NCBI GenBank assembly: GCA_963665005.2
Contig: CAXXTQ010000001.1
Location: 2,542,001-2,606,000, forward strand
Length of the DNA: 64,000 nt
Direction: 5' to 3'
Origin: G963665005 sp963665005
GTDB lineage: Bacteria; Bacillota; Clostridia; Christensenellales; SZUA-584
Below, piece by piece: positions 32,083 through 40,464 of the stretch (position 1 is its first letter; each line of letters begins with the position of its first letter). The position numbers and the translations under genes were made by a program. The notes below the pieces were generated by a model. That model did no database searches and was not told the origin of the DNA. It saw only the letters and a program-made list of their open reading frames with translations.

Positions 32083-32784
32083 ATGAAACTATCAGACTTC
32101 AAAGGCATATTTCATAAATCGTCCGCGTTTTTCGAATCGGCGGAAAACGTGCACGGCGACTATTATATAATCAAATTGAAACCGCAGCCAAACATAAGCT
32201 GGCGGCCGGGCGAGCACGCGGCTTTTACGCTTCCGGGCGCGGGCGTAAAGGGTAAAAAATGGCGCGCTTTTTCGATAGCTTCAATACCCGGCGAAGGCGT
32301 AATACTAATCGGTACAAGAACGGGCAAAACGCCAAGCAGCTTTAAACAGCATCTTATTAACATGAAAAAAGGCGATAAAGTCAATATCTACGGCCCTTTG
32401 GGATGGTTTGTCTTTCAGGACGATACCTCTCCCATGGTGCTAATCGCGAGCGGCGTCGGAATAACGCCTATAAGAGCGCTGCTAAAAGAATTAGAGAAAG
32501 GCAGCAAAAGGCGCGTAGAAATAATACATGCCGCCAGAGGATACCATCTTTTCGAAGACGAACTAAAAAGCATAGCGAAGAAAAACGATAAGATTCGCCT
32601 CTGCCTTACAGCTAACCGTGAGCTTACCGGCGAAGCTGTCACAAAGCTTGCGCAAAGATACGGCAGCAATGCATATTATTATATATCGGGAAGCCGAAAA
32701 GTAATTAAATCCATAAGGAAAACTATAAAATCGGCCGGAATAAATCGCGGCCGCATAATTACAGACCCTTTCTTTGGATACTGA
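32083..32784 (+). CDS. FNR-like flavoprotein oxidoreductase
   Basis: The 233-residue protein has an FAD domain with the flavin motif RAFSIAS near residue 65. An NAD(P)-binding domain with [14 protein letters not shown] lies near residue 125, and the C-terminal part contains YYISGSRK. This is the ferredoxin-NADP reductase fold without an attached ferredoxin domain. It moves electrons between NAD(P)H and an unidentified partner. It stands 25 bases before mscL in the same direction. Its own upstream region is the array and repeat-rich gap, in which I see no clear promoter. Confidence 0.85.
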   Translation: MKLSDFKGIFHKSSAFFESAENVHGDYYIIKLKPQPNISWRPGEHAAFTLPGAGVKGKKWRAFSIASIPGEGVILIGTRTGKTPSSFKQHLINMKKGDKVNIYGPLGWFVFQDDTSPMVLIASGVGITPIRALLKELEKGSKRRVEIIHAARGYHLFEDELKSIAKKNDKIRLCLTANRELTGEAVTKLAQRYGSNAYYYISGSRKVIKSIRKTIKSAGINRGRIITDPFFGY

Positions 32785-32809
32785 TATAAAAAATAAAGGA
32801 GAAAAAAGT

Positions 32810-33184
32810 ATGTTAAAAGAGTTTAAAAGCTTCATCTCTAAAGGCAACGTGCTCGACCTTGCCGTAGCCGTTATAATCGGCGGCGCTTTCGGCAAAATAA
32901 TCGCTTCTTTTGTTAACGATATCATAATGCCGGTAATAGGCATAATTCTCGGCGGAGTTGATTTCTCGAAGCTTTCGGCAATCGTCGGAAGCGCAACAAT
33001 AAACTACGGACTGTTTATACAGGCTATAGTCGATTTTCTGATAATCGCGATTTGTATCTTCCTGTTCGTAAAACTTGTAAACAGCCGCAAAAAGAAAGCT
33101 GCGCCAGAGCCGGCTCCCGAGCCAAAGCCGTCTAACGAAGAATTGCTGCTTACCGAAATAAGAGATATACTAAAGAACAGATAA
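32810..33184 (+). CDS. mscL: Large-conductance mechanosensitive channel
   Basis: The 124-residue protein is the pressure-relief channel that opens under osmotic downshock. It has the conserved N-terminus ([26 protein letters not shown]), two membrane helices and a charged C-terminal helix ending [12 protein letters not shown]. The length is normal, with a Pro/Glu-rich linker ([10 protein letters not shown]) before the last helix. AAAGGAG precedes the ATG at 32810; the longer frame reading into the previous gene is rejected. Confidence 0.95.
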   Translation: MLKEFKSFISKGNVLDLAVAVIIGGAFGKIIASFVNDIIMPVIGIILGGVDFSKLSAIVGSATINYGLFIQAIVDFLIIAICIFLFVKLVNSRKKKAAPEPAPEPKPSNEELLLTEIRDILKNR

Positions 33185-33210
33185 ATAAAAACAATCAGGA
33201 GGCCAATTAT

Positions 33211-34104
33211 ATGTTTTGTCCAAAATGCGGAAAGACGCTTGACGCGGGCGCAAGGTTTTGCAACATCTGCGGAACACCTGTAGCCGCCGATACCGCGCAA
33301 AATACCCAGCCGCCAATACCGCCCCAGAGCGCATCGCCGCCGGCACAGGCAGCGCCCCCGCCGCCCCCAATACAAACGCCGCCAGCAATGCAGGTGCCCC
33401 CGCCGATGCAGAGTGCTTCTTCGCTTAATTATAAAGTATTCGGCGCAAACCTTCCGGTAGTATCGATTTATCTTGACGCCGGTCAGAGTATTTACACACA
33501 GTCGGGCGGTATGGCATGGATGGCGAGCGGTATCACTATGCAAACCAATATGAAAGGCGGGCTCATGAAAGGGCTTGGGCGAATGTTCTCGGGCGATTCA
33601 CTTTTCATAGCAACTTATACCAGCAACGCTCCAAAACAGGAGATTGCTATTGCCAGCACTTTCCCCGGCGCCATTGCTGATATAAACCTTACGGGAAACA
33701 GCATAATAGCACAAAAGAGCGCGTTTTTATGCGCACAGCCTTCCGTAACTTTGAGCGCTTACGTAACCAAAAGCATAGGCGCAGGCCTTTTCGGCGGAGA
33801 GGGCTTCATACTCCAGAGATTAAACGGCTTCGGACAGGTGTTTCTCGAAATCGACGGAAGCCTCGTAGAGCGCGTGCTCGCCCCCGGCGAGAAGCTGAAA
33901 GTCGATACGGGTAACGTCGCGGCGTTTGAAGAGAGCGTTACATACCAGGCCGAGATGGTAAAAGGCTTTAAGAACATATTGTTCGGCGGAGAAGGGCTTT
34001 TCTTATCTACTCTGACAGGCCCGGGCAAAGTCTGGCTCCAGACAATGACACTTCCCTCTTTTGCCAAACGCCTTATACCTTTTTTACCAAAAACAAACAA
34101 CTGA
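33211..34104 (+). CDS. AIM24/TIGR00266-family protein with N-terminal zinc ribbon
   Basis: The 297-residue protein starts with a zinc ribbon (MFCPKCGK and CNICG) and a Pro-rich linker of about 45 residues. An AIM24-type beta domain follows, containing QSIYTQSGGMAWMASGI, GEGFILQRLNGFGQVFLE and GPGKVWLQT. These proteins form a trimer-like beta fold related to tryptophan-RNA-binding attenuator proteins, and their role in bacteria is not settled. It follows mscL by 26 bases with an AGGAGG site and is probably co-transcribed. Confidence 0.85.
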   Translation: MFCPKCGKTLDAGARFCNICGTPVAADTAQNTQPPIPPQSASPPAQAAPPPPPIQTPPAMQVPPPMQSASSLNYKVFGANLPVVSIYLDAGQSIYTQSGGMAWMASGITMQTNMKGGLMKGLGRMFSGDSLFIATYTSNAPKQEIAIASTFPGAIADINLTGNSIIAQKSAFLCAQPSVTLSAYVTKSIGAGLFGGEGFILQRLNGFGQVFLEIDGSLVERVLAPGEKLKVDTGNVAAFEESVTYQAEMVKGFKNILFGGEGLFLSTLTGPGKVWLQTMTLPSFAKRLIPFLPKTNN

Positions 34105-34113
34105 TAACGATAC

Positions 34114-34138
34114 GGGCGGGGTAAATCCCCGCCCCTTT
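34114..34138 (+). terminator. Terminator of the FNR-mscL-AIM24 unit
   Basis: GGGCGGGG-TAAAT-CCCCGCCC perfect stem followed by CTTTATTT. Confidence 0.85.
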
Positions 34139-34148
34139 ATTTAAAAAG

Positions 34149-34376
34149 TTACTCATTTACAGAATGAGCTCTTTTATTTGAGAAATCTAATATATAATCT
34201 ATTGAGACCTCGTGGAATCTTGCAAGCTTTATCAATATCTCTGTGGGTATATCCAAATCTCCGCATTCATAATTGCTGTATACCCTTTGACTGCAGTTTA
34301 ATATCGCAGCCATGTCCTTTTGTTTTAAATCCTTATCTTCTCTTAGATCTCTAATCCGCTTATACAAAAAAATCAC
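34149..34376 (-). CDS. Small XRE-family regulator
   Basis: The 75-residue protein is a single helix-turn-helix domain: RIRDLREDKDLKQKDMAAIL, then SQRVYSNYECGDLDIPTEILIKLARFHEVSIDYIL. It belongs to the C1/Cro type and is common both in chromosomes and in mobile elements. GAGGTGA precedes the start. It is divergent from the small gene at 34502, and its target may be the region between them. Confidence 0.85.
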   Translation of the reverse strand: MIFLYKRIRDLREDKDLKQKDMAAILNCSQRVYSNYECGDLDIPTEILIKLARFHEVSIDYILDFSNKRAHSVNE

Positions 34377-34501
34377 CTCAAAGGCATTATACGTAGCCGG
34401 TTATACGCTTTTTACCTCATAGTGGATTTTCCGCTATTTTATGGTATTTTTTTGCAAAATTGATAGAATGATAAGGCTAATAATTTATTATGGAGATAAA
34501 T

Positions 34502-34750
34502 ATGGGAAAAAACAGCGAAACAGAGCTGCTCACACAAAAGCAGATACTTGGTCAATTGATAGATGAAGCTTTAAAAAACGGCACTCCAATATCCGAAACT
34601 CATGCCATTATGAAACAAAGCAAAAAGGTCAAAACTTTAATAGAACAAATAAACTCTTGCCCAAGCGCTGATTATATTAATAAGGACGGGTATAAACCCG
34701 CCCTTTTGTGTCACCCGGACTATACTCTCCATACTCCGGATGAACAGTAA
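34502..34750 (+). CDS. Unknown small soluble protein
   Basis: The 82-residue protein is helical in its first 55 residues (KQILGQLIDEALKNGTPISETHAIMKQSKKVKTLIEQINS) and ends in a polar tail. I do not recognise the family. The ATG at 34502 follows GGAG by 6 bases and is preferred over one 12 bases upstream. It is divergent from a small XRE regulator. Confidence 0.5.
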   Translation: MGKNSETELLTQKQILGQLIDEALKNGTPISETHAIMKQSKKVKTLIEQINSCPSADYINKDGYKPALLCHPDYTLHTPDEQ

Positions 34751-34876
34751 GGTAATCAAGTCCATGTTGATATAACATCGCCGTCACCTCAGTAATATAA
34801 TGTGCCAAAATCTAAATAGATATTCATAAACACTCATTTAATTAAATACATTTTTGTATAAATTTTGCTTTATCTG

Positions 34877-34905
34877 TTTACAAGACTTTTGTTTTTATGT
34901 ATAAT
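34877..34905 (+). promoter_or_regulatory. Promoter of the DUF5658-like gene
   Basis: TTTACA, 17 bases, perfect TATAAT, 28 bases before the start codon. The rest of the gap 34751-34876 shows no feature. Confidence 0.75.
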
Positions 34906-34933
34906 TATACCACTAACATTTTACGGAGTTCGT

Positions 34934-35281
34934 ATGATGACGTTCATCAAAGATTATTCATTAACATATTTGCGAAATAAACTAATAGCCATATACGTCT
35001 TAAATGTAATGGACATACTATTCACACTCTATTTAAAAAGCACCGGCTGTTTTATGGAAGCTAATCCGTTCATGGCAATCTTTATAAACAGCACATTTTC
35101 TGTACTTGCGCTAAAACTTCTTATACCCGCTGCTCTTGTCATTTATCTATATATTAGAATGCGAAAAGCAACCGAGTTCCAGCTGAAAAAAAGCAACTAC
35201 TTTATAGTCACCATATTTATACTTTATGCCTGCATCAACATTCTGCATTTTTTGTGGTGCGGCCTATACCTTATTCGCTGA
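34934..35281 (+). CDS. DUF5658-like membrane protein
   Basis: The 115-residue protein has three membrane segments. The motif LNVMDILFTLYLKSTGCFMEANPFM (split over residues 27-52) is the D-x-x-T...G...E-x-N-P signature of DUF5658. The start at 34934 has GGAG 6 bases upstream; the longer frame runs into the promoter. Function unknown. Another membrane protein gene follows 42 bases later. Confidence 0.7.
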   Translation: MMTFIKDYSLTYLRNKLIAIYVLNVMDILFTLYLKSTGCFMEANPFMAIFINSTFSVLALKLLIPAALVIYLYIRMRKATEFQLKKSNYFIVTIFILYACINILHFLWCGLYLIR

Positions 35282-35323
35282 TAAGTTATAAACGCCCTAT
35301 TGTTCGGGTTTAAAGGAGCTAAA

Positions 35324-35743
35324 ATGCAACTATTTATTTTTATATTGGCAATAGTAAATAACTTGCTTTTAACTTTTGTCTTTATAGCGCGCAAAAGAAA
35401 ATCGTTAAAACTCGTTTCTCGCCTGGGCGCTTTTTATATAGCGCTAATTCTTCCCGCAGCTTTCTTGCTCATAGCTTTTGATTTGCCTCAGACTCATATT
35501 ATCTTTCTTTGCATATTTATAGTCTATCTTGCACTCGAATGCCTTTTTGATTTTATTCTCAAAATAGATTTTAGATCGAACTGGAAACTGCTTGTGCCGT
35601 ACATAGCGCTTTACTACGCCTCTGCCTATGGTTTTATTATAATGACGTGGCAATATTCGCTTTTTCAGGGCATTGTAATAGTCGTACTTACCGTTTTGCA
35701 GATAACCGCAAACATAATCTCTCACGACAAAAAAAAAGGATAA
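35324..35743 (+). CDS. Unknown four-helix membrane protein
   Basis: The 139-residue protein has about four or five hydrophobic helices separated by short basic loops (FIARKRKSLKL, FILKIDFRSNWKLL) and ends SHDKKKG in the cytoplasm. The start at MQLFIFILAI follows AAAGGAG. It is the second gene of a likely two-gene operon with the DUF5658-like gene. I cannot name a family. Confidence 0.55.
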   Translation: MQLFIFILAIVNNLLLTFVFIARKRKSLKLVSRLGAFYIALILPAAFLLIAFDLPQTHIIFLCIFIVYLALECLFDFILKIDFRSNWKLLVPYIALYYASAYGFIIMTWQYSLFQGIVIVVLTVLQITANIISHDKKKG

Positions 35744-35776
35744 CGCATTAAGAAATTCTTGATAATTGATTTGTAA

Positions 35777-36370
35777 TCAAATATTGTTTTTACTTTTTTT
35801 CACAAAATAAGTAGCTTCCATATCGGCTGTCGATAAAGCAAATGCCAAAGGAAACATAGTAAACGCCCTCGTGATATCGCGGCTGTCTTCCCCGCGCGAA
35901 AATCCCATATGATACCGTATCGCAAAAGCTTCCTCTCTTGCAAGTTTCATATAACTCGAAATGATGTATACAGATTTTTCGCCGTGCCCGTACGGAAGAT
36001 CGTCTTCATAATCGTACCACGGTATCTGAGCCCAGTTCCCCTGCTCATCTTTAATATTTCTTAAACTTGGTTTATAACAATTTATTTTACATACATCATG
36101 CAGCAATGCCGCGATTGCGATAGTCTCTTCATTGCATGTATATCCATAAACCTCTTTTACTCTATCTCTCGATAAATAATCCTTTAAACAATAGTATGTG
36201 ATTACGCTGTGTTCGGCCAATCCGCCTTCATACGAATTATGATACCTGGTGCTCGCCGGCGCGGTAAAGAAATCGCTTTTATCCGACAAAAGAAACTCTA
36301 ATAAATTGTCCGACCCTTCACGCTTTATGTTATTTTTATAAAGGCTGATAAACTTTTCTTTATTGTCCAT
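35777..36370 (-). CDS. HD-domain hydrolase, phage-type
   Basis: The 197-residue protein has the HD metal site: HNSYEGGLAEHSV, then LLHDVCKINCY, then YGHGEKSV and IRYHMGF. HD proteins hydrolyse phosphate esters, often of nucleotides. This compact form with FFTAPASTRYHN is common in Firmicutes phages and prophages. I start at MDNKEKF, with GGAGG 6 bases upstream. It lies downstream of the ArpU-like regulator on the same strand, at the end of the phage control region. Confidence 0.8.
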   Translation of the reverse strand: MDNKEKFISLYKNNIKREGSDNLLEFLLSDKSDFFTAPASTRYHNSYEGGLAEHSVITYYCLKDYLSRDRVKEVYGYTCNEETIAIAALLHDVCKINCYKPSLRNIKDEQGNWAQIPWYDYEDDLPYGHGEKSVYIISSYMKLAREEAFAIRYHMGFSRGEDSRDITRAFTMFPLAFALSTADMEATYFVKKSKNNI

Positions 36371-36473
36371 AATAGCCTCCAAAAAATTAGTTAACGAATT
36401 ACCAATATTATGTATTATATCATATCAATGCAGATATCTACAATATTCTGCAAAACACATAAGCTATTCTTGC

Positions 36474-36944
36474 TTATCCTGCCTCTTTTTCTTGTTCCCC
36501 CGTCATTATTTGTTCAATCTTTTTCACCGCACTCTGCCGAATCCTTCCGCACGTTGCCGCCGAGCAAAAAAGCCTCTGCGCCACTGTCTCCGCACTATTT
36601 TTCTCAAAATAACGAAGCCTTACATAATCTGTCTCTCTTGCACAAAGTCGCGCCTTTTCCACTGTGTTTTCAATATCAGTAATTCTTTTGCGCTCTTCTG
36701 TAAGCCTTTTTTCAATACTTCTTATCTCCGCCTTGCGCTCGTCGAGTATAATAACAGCGGCAAGCTCAACGCTGCTTAAATTCTTTTTCTCCTTTGTTCG
36801 TATTCTCTCATAATTTCCCGAAATATGAACATACGAATAACTTTGTTCGTATACATGATTAGCCAGGCTAAGGTCAATCATTAGCCGCCCTATGCTCTTT
36901 TTAGCGTACCAATATTCTGTTAAATACCTTTCAACGCTGTTCAT
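36474..36944 (-). CDS. ArpU/RinA-like phage late-gene regulator
   Basis: The 156-residue protein has an N-terminal YLTEYWYAKKSIGRL, a charged coiled-coil middle (DERKAEIRSIEKRLTEERKRI) and a C-terminal sigma-region-4-like helix-turn-helix. That last part contains DYVRLRYFEKNSAETVAQRLFCSAATCGRIRQSAVKKI. This is the standard layout of ArpU/RinA/DUF1492-type activators that switch on packaging and head genes in Firmicutes phages. It is the natural candidate to act at the TTGAGCG elements upstream of the terminase and head operons, though nothing in the sequence proves the pairing. Confidence 0.8.
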   Translation of the reverse strand: MNSVERYLTEYWYAKKSIGRLMIDLSLANHVYEQSYSYVHISGNYERIRTKEKKNLSSVELAAVIILDERKAEIRSIEKRLTEERKRITDIENTVEKARLCARETDYVRLRYFEKNSAETVAQRLFCSAATCGRIRQSAVKKIEQIMTGEQEKEAG

Positions 36945-36956
36945 ATACCGCTCCTT

Positions 36957-37163
36957 TTACAGCAAAATGTCCTTTTTTGCAGTCTTTCTTACCGCCCTTT
37001 CTTCAAAAACGGCCCAAGAAAACCTGTCTGTGCATTCATCGCATATACGAAGGCCTTCATACTCATAATATCCGTCAAGCTCATAAATACCTCCGCCGCA
37101 GTATTCGCAGTAATACAGCAGTCGCGGCTGTACCGCCTCTCCCCAGAATCTGTCAACTTTCAT
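36957..37163 (-). CDS. Small phage zinc-binding protein
   Basis: The 68-residue protein has two Cys pairs, CEYCGGGI and ICDECTDRF, 21 residues apart, with YELDGYYEYEG between them. This looks like a small treble-clef or zinc ribbon. Similar tiny proteins are often found next to late regulators in Firmicutes prophages. It sits 12 bases upstream of the ArpU-like gene and is co-transcribed. Function unknown. Confidence 0.65.
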   Translation of the reverse strand: MKVDRFWGEAVQPRLLYYCEYCGGGIYELDGYYEYEGLRICDECTDRFSWAVFEERAVRKTAKKDILL

Positions 37164-37174
37164 TTTCTTACACC

Positions 37175-37372
37175 TTAAATGCCCATCTGCTCTATAAGAA
37201 AGTCAAGTTCTGCGTCAATCGACTCTAATTGTTTTAATATCATACTGCTTAGTACATATCCTGCTATAGCTTTCTCCAGACACTTTTCTTCTTTAAAATC
37301 ATTAGCTATTATCGCAAGCGTCTTAGAAAGCGCGTCAAGCCTGTTTTGCTGCTCTGTATATCCGTCTCTCAT
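37175..37372 (-). CDS. Small helical phage protein
   Basis: The 65-residue protein is predicted all-helical, with no Cys pair or membrane segment (DALSKTLAIIANDFKEEKCLEKAIAG, LKQLESIDAELDFLIEQ). It is the first gene after the Cro-like gene on the same strand, 11 bases before the zinc-binding gene. I do not recognise the family; by position it is an early phage gene. Confidence 0.55.
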   Translation of the reverse strand: MRDGYTEQQNRLDALSKTLAIIANDFKEEKCLEKAIAGYVLSSMILKQLESIDAELDFLIEQMGI

Positions 37373-37437
37373 CTTTATTCTCCCATCACATTTTTAATAT
37401 TATTGCTCTTAGCTATCAACTCAATTTTCAAAGATCT

Positions 37438-37650
37438 TCATCTATTTTGTACGTCAGAATAAAATACCTTGAACATTTCATCTTCGCGTATATTTAAAAC
37501 TTTGGCAATTTTTGCGGCTACTGTAGGTGATGGACAGCGAAACCCGCTCTCGATATCTGAATAATAACCTTGGGATATGGCCGCAGTCTTAGATAGCTGC
37601 ATCTGTGTAAGATTCTTGTTTTCCCTCATGTTCGCAAGCAATAATCTCAT
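37438..37650 (-). CDS. Cro-like XRE regulator
   Basis: The 70-residue helix-turn-helix protein contains LTQMQLSKTAAISQGYYSDIESGFRCPSPTVAAKIAKVLNI. It is divergent from a longer repressor gene across a 167-base region with three palindromic operators. That is the arrangement of phage lytic-lysogenic switches, in which this would be Cro. The ATG has GGAGG 7 bases upstream. Confidence 0.85.
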   Translation of the reverse strand: MRLLLANMRENKNLTQMQLSKTAAISQGYYSDIESGFRCPSPTVAAKIAKVLNIREDEMFKVFYSDVQNR

Positions 37651-37665
37651 ACTACCAACCTCCTA

Positions 37666-37754
37666 ATAGCTTTCAGCTATATTCTAGACAATTTTCGTCA
37701 TCGTGTCAATAGCTTAAAGCTATGCTTTACAAATCTATCGCTATGAGCTATAAT
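37666..37754. promoter_or_regulatory. Lysogeny-type switch: divergent promoters with three operators
   Basis: Operators of the form ATAGCT-N3-AGCTAT lie at 37666-37680, 37709-37723 and 37737-37751 (the last with one mismatch). The minus-strand promoter is TTGACA (37709-37704), 17 bases, TAGAAT (37686-37681). The plus-strand promoter is TTTACA (37726-37731), 17 bases, TATAAT (37749-37754). Operator 1 follows the minus -10 box, operator 2 meets its -35 box, and operator 3 overlaps the plus -10 box. Confidence 0.85.
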
Positions 37755-37817
37755 TTAAATAGGAGTAAGGCTTTTTCGTCATTCTCCCCTTTATAATTTG
37801 AAAAGGAAGTAAAAACA

Positions 37818-38195
37818 TTGAATAATTTATCCGACAAAATCAGGCGTATGAGAATAGCTCAAGGCCTTAATCAAACATCACTGGCAAAGCTTGTTGGTAT
37901 TACTCAGGCTTTTATGTCAGAGATAGAAAAAGGGAAAAAAACACCCTCTGTCGAAGTATTAGAAAAGATTTGCGGCGCGCTTAATTGTTCTGCGGACTAT
38001 CTTCTCGGCACAACTAAAAGCCGTCATACTTCGCTTCTTAAAGAAAACGACCTGCCTAAAAAATATATAGACTGCGGCCTAAGCCTTGAAATTCTTCAAG
38101 AAGTTGCGGACAGAAACATCAGCGAAGCTGATTTAAAACTCGCTCTGCAATTTGTGCAGGTAATGAAAAACGAAAAAAATAAAAACGATAATTAA
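37818..38195 (+). CDS. CI-like XRE repressor
   Basis: The 125-residue protein has an N-terminal helix-turn-helix (LNQTSLAKLVGITQAFMSEIEKGKKTPSVEVLEKICGAL) and a short C-terminal helical part (ISEADLKLALQFVQVMKN) probably used for dimerisation. There is no LexA-like protease domain, so induction would need another signal. The start is a TTG with AAAGGAAG upstream. It is divergent from the Cro-like gene and shares its operators. It is the last gene of the phage control region. Confidence 0.85.
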   Translation: MNNLSDKIRRMRIAQGLNQTSLAKLVGITQAFMSEIEKGKKTPSVEVLEKICGALNCSADYLLGTTKSRHTSLLKENDLPKKYIDCGLSLEILQEVADRNISEADLKLALQFVQVMKNEKNKNDN

Positions 38196-38357
38196 AAGTT
38201 TATAGCTCATACGATATCATCTCCAATAAAACAAAACATATTTGTATTATATTGGTGCAATAGTCCTTTTTTTGGTACTATTAGGCAATTTTAGTTTTTA
38301 TCGTAATTCTAGCGCACAAAAGATATTTTTTATTATAAGATGTGAAAGGTTAAACTG

Positions 38358-39158
38358 ATGAAAAAATCCGCATGCATAGAAATGATGTTCACCGAAGTAC
38401 CGTTTATGCAAAGATTCCGGCTTGCAAAAGAGGCGGGCTTTTCATATATCGAATTTGAAACATGGGATGATAAAGATATAAATGCTATAAAAAAGCAATG
38501 CGCACAGCATTCGCTTAAGATAGCAGCAATCTCGGGCGGCCGCTCTTTGAGCCATACATATTCAATGATATACAGCAGCAAAAAATATATTGAATATGTT
38601 AAAAAGTCTTTAGATACGGCTGTTTACCTTGGATGTTCTAATCTGGTCGTTTTGTCAAACGCAATAGTAAAAGACGAAATCAAAAACACCGGCAGTACTT
38701 TCACCGGCAAAGATGATATTGCCGATTCAGAAAAATTTATCAGAATTTACGATACTCTGCAAAGCCTTGCGCCGTTTGCCGAAAAAGCAAAAGTAACATT
38801 ACAGCTCGAAGCACTAAACTCTAAAGTGAACTATGGCGGATATTTTTTAAATCATACAAAAGACGCCGCCTCTATAGTAAAAGCTGTGGATTCTGCTTAT
38901 GTGCGTCTGCTGTATGATATATACCATATGCAGATAATGGAGGGGAACATAATAGAAACATTGAAAAAATATATAGAGCATATTGGATACATTCATTATG
39001 CCGATGTTCCCGGCCGTCACGAACCTTACAGCGGAGAACTCAATTATGAAAAAATCATAGAAGCTCTAAAAGATCTAAAATACGATAAAATAATAGGCTT
39101 TGAGGTTATTCCATCCACTAATACTAAGCAAGCAGTCAAGCAAATAATGCGTTTTTGA
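38358..39158 (+). CDS. Hydroxypyruvate isomerase-like TIM-barrel isomerase
   Basis: The 266-residue protein belongs to the AP-endonuclease-2-like (xylose isomerase-like) barrels. Metal ligands are visible in LEALNSKV (Glu), DIYHMQ (Asp, His), IGYIHYADVPGRHEPYSGEL and GFEVIPS (Glu). The pair DIYHMQ and HYADVPGRHEPGTGE-like is typical of hydroxypyruvate isomerase (Hyi). The exact sugar acid is uncertain. It is a single gene; the gap 38196-38357 shows no clear promoter. Confidence 0.8.
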   Translation: MKKSACIEMMFTEVPFMQRFRLAKEAGFSYIEFETWDDKDINAIKKQCAQHSLKIAAISGGRSLSHTYSMIYSSKKYIEYVKKSLDTAVYLGCSNLVVLSNAIVKDEIKNTGSTFTGKDDIADSEKFIRIYDTLQSLAPFAEKAKVTLQLEALNSKVNYGGYFLNHTKDAASIVKAVDSAYVRLLYDIYHMQIMEGNIIETLKKYIEHIGYIHYADVPGRHEPYSGELNYEKIIEALKDLKYDKIIGFEVIPSTNTKQAVKQIMRF

Positions 39159-39201
39159 ATGATTGAAGTATTTTATCTTGCTAAATATAAATCTCCCGCT
39201 A

Positions 39202-39230
39202 TTGAACATACGGTTTATTACAGTTATAAT
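39202..39230 (+). promoter_or_regulatory. Promoter of the DUF975 gene
   Basis: TTGAAC, 17 bases, perfect TATAAT, 52 bases before the start codon. Confidence 0.75.
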
Positions 39231-39281
39231 AAAATTAAATATTATAGCTTAATCTGAAATTATATATCGGGGGATAAGGAT

Positions 39282-39980
39282 ATGGAACTTCGAGCGGAAA
39301 TCAAAGAGCAGTCAAAAACAAATTTCACCGGCCAGTACTGGATGTGCGTAGGCGCTTTTGCACTGTTTTGGGTTTGCATGGGCGCTGTATCAATGTTCAG
39401 CAGTTATACCAACATAGCCAACAGCCTAAGCACCTCTTTCTTCTCAGTACCTTTCATTGGCCTGACCATGACTCTAAGCTTTATTTCCACGGCTGCCACG
39501 TTTTTGCTGGCACCGCCTCTTATCGTAGGTTTTTCATCATTTGGCATTCGCATCTATAAAAATGAGCAGGGCGATATAGGCGATATGTTCAGCGTCGGTT
39601 TTAAAGACTACTGGAGAAACGTAGGCGGAGTTTTATGGATGGAGCTTTTTATCTTTTTATGGTCGCTTCTTTTCATAATTCCGGGAATTGTAAAGGCATT
39701 TTCTTATTTTATGACGCCTTATATATTAGCCGATTCGAAAAAGGTTTCACCTACGCAGGCGCTTGTTTTATCCATGAGAATGACAGACGGGCACAAGGGC
39801 GAGATTTTCGTGATGTGCCTCAGCTTTATCGGCTGGTGGATACTGACCGGCCTTACAGGCGGTATACTCGCCATATTCTATACCGGCCCGTATACGGCAA
39901 CGAGCTTTGCAGGTATGTACAGCGAACTAAAACAAAACGCGCTTGAAAAAGGCATTGTTACGGCAGAAGAACTAGAATAA
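39282..39980 (+). CDS. DUF975-family membrane protein
   Basis: The 232-residue protein has five to six membrane helices. It has the DUF975 marks: an N-terminal LRAEIKEQSKTNFTGQYW, then FSVGFKDYWRNVGGVLWMELFIFLWSLLFIIPGIVKAFSYFM. Next come ILADSKKVSPTQALVLSMRMTDGHKGEIF and GPYTATSFAGMYSELK. The family is widespread in Firmicutes and of unknown function. Single gene with its own promoter and terminator. Confidence 0.85.
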   Translation: MELRAEIKEQSKTNFTGQYWMCVGAFALFWVCMGAVSMFSSYTNIANSLSTSFFSVPFIGLTMTLSFISTAATFLLAPPLIVGFSSFGIRIYKNEQGDIGDMFSVGFKDYWRNVGGVLWMELFIFLWSLLFIIPGIVKAFSYFMTPYILADSKKVSPTQALVLSMRMTDGHKGEIFVMCLSFIGWWILTGLTGGILAIFYTGPYTATSFAGMYSELKQNALEKGIVTAEELE

Positions 39981-39992
39981 AATATCAATCAT

Positions 39993-40024
39993 TAAAACCG
40001 CCTTTTTGCAGAGGGCGGTTTTAT
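39993..40024 (+). terminator. Terminator of the DUF975 gene
   Basis: AAAACCGCC/GGGCGGTTTT stem followed by a T run. Confidence 0.8.
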
Positions 40025-40047
40025 TATGCCTGATAATCCCTGTAACT

Positions 40048-40075
40048 AAAAAAGCCCCCTTTTAAAAGGAGGCTC
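40048..40075 (-). terminator. Terminator of the infC operon
   Basis: On the minus strand AGCCTCCTTT/AAAGGGGGCT pair and are followed by T6, just after rplT. Confidence 0.8.
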
Positions 40076-40088
40076 TTACAAAAAATCT

Positions 40089-40448
40089 CTATGCATTAAG
40101 TTTTTTCTTTGCGACCGATATCATGCCGGCAAAAGCCGGTTTATCGTTAACAGCCATGTCAGCTAGTATCTTTCTGTTTACTTGAACACCGGCAAGCTTT
40201 AAACCGTTTATCAAACGAGAATAGCTCATTCCGTTAACTCTTGCTTCGGCGTTTATTCTTGTAATCCAAAGACTTCTAAAGTCTCTTTTCTTAAGCTTTC
40301 TGCCCACATAGGCATATCTCATAGACTTCATAACCGCCTGATTCGCGGCCTTATACTGCTTAGACTTAGCTCCGAAATAACCTTTCGCCAGCTTTAAAAC
40401 TTTTTTGTGTTTTTTACGGGCGTTTATAGCCCCTTTTATTCTTGCCAT
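40089..40448 (-). CDS. rplT: Ribosomal protein L20
   Basis: The 119-residue protein of the 50S subunit reads [29 protein letters not shown], then YRDF-type [27 protein letters not shown]. It is the last gene of infC-rpmI-rplT, 16 bases after rpmI. In Firmicutes L20 represses its own operon by binding the leader RNA. The leader at 41262 supports such control. Confidence 0.97.
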   Translation of the reverse strand: MARIKGAINARKKHKKVLKLAKGYFGAKSKQYKAANQAVMKSMRYAYVGRKLKKRDFRSLWITRINAEARVNGMSYSRLINGLKLAGVQVNRKILADMAVNDKPAFAGMISVAKKKLNA

Positions 40449-40464
40449 TTGCTATTACCTCCTG

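Noticed and set aside
36410..36682. Plus-strand frame opposite the ArpU-like gene
   Set aside because: It is the complement of a well-supported minus-strand gene and has low-complexity Ser/Pro/Leu composition.
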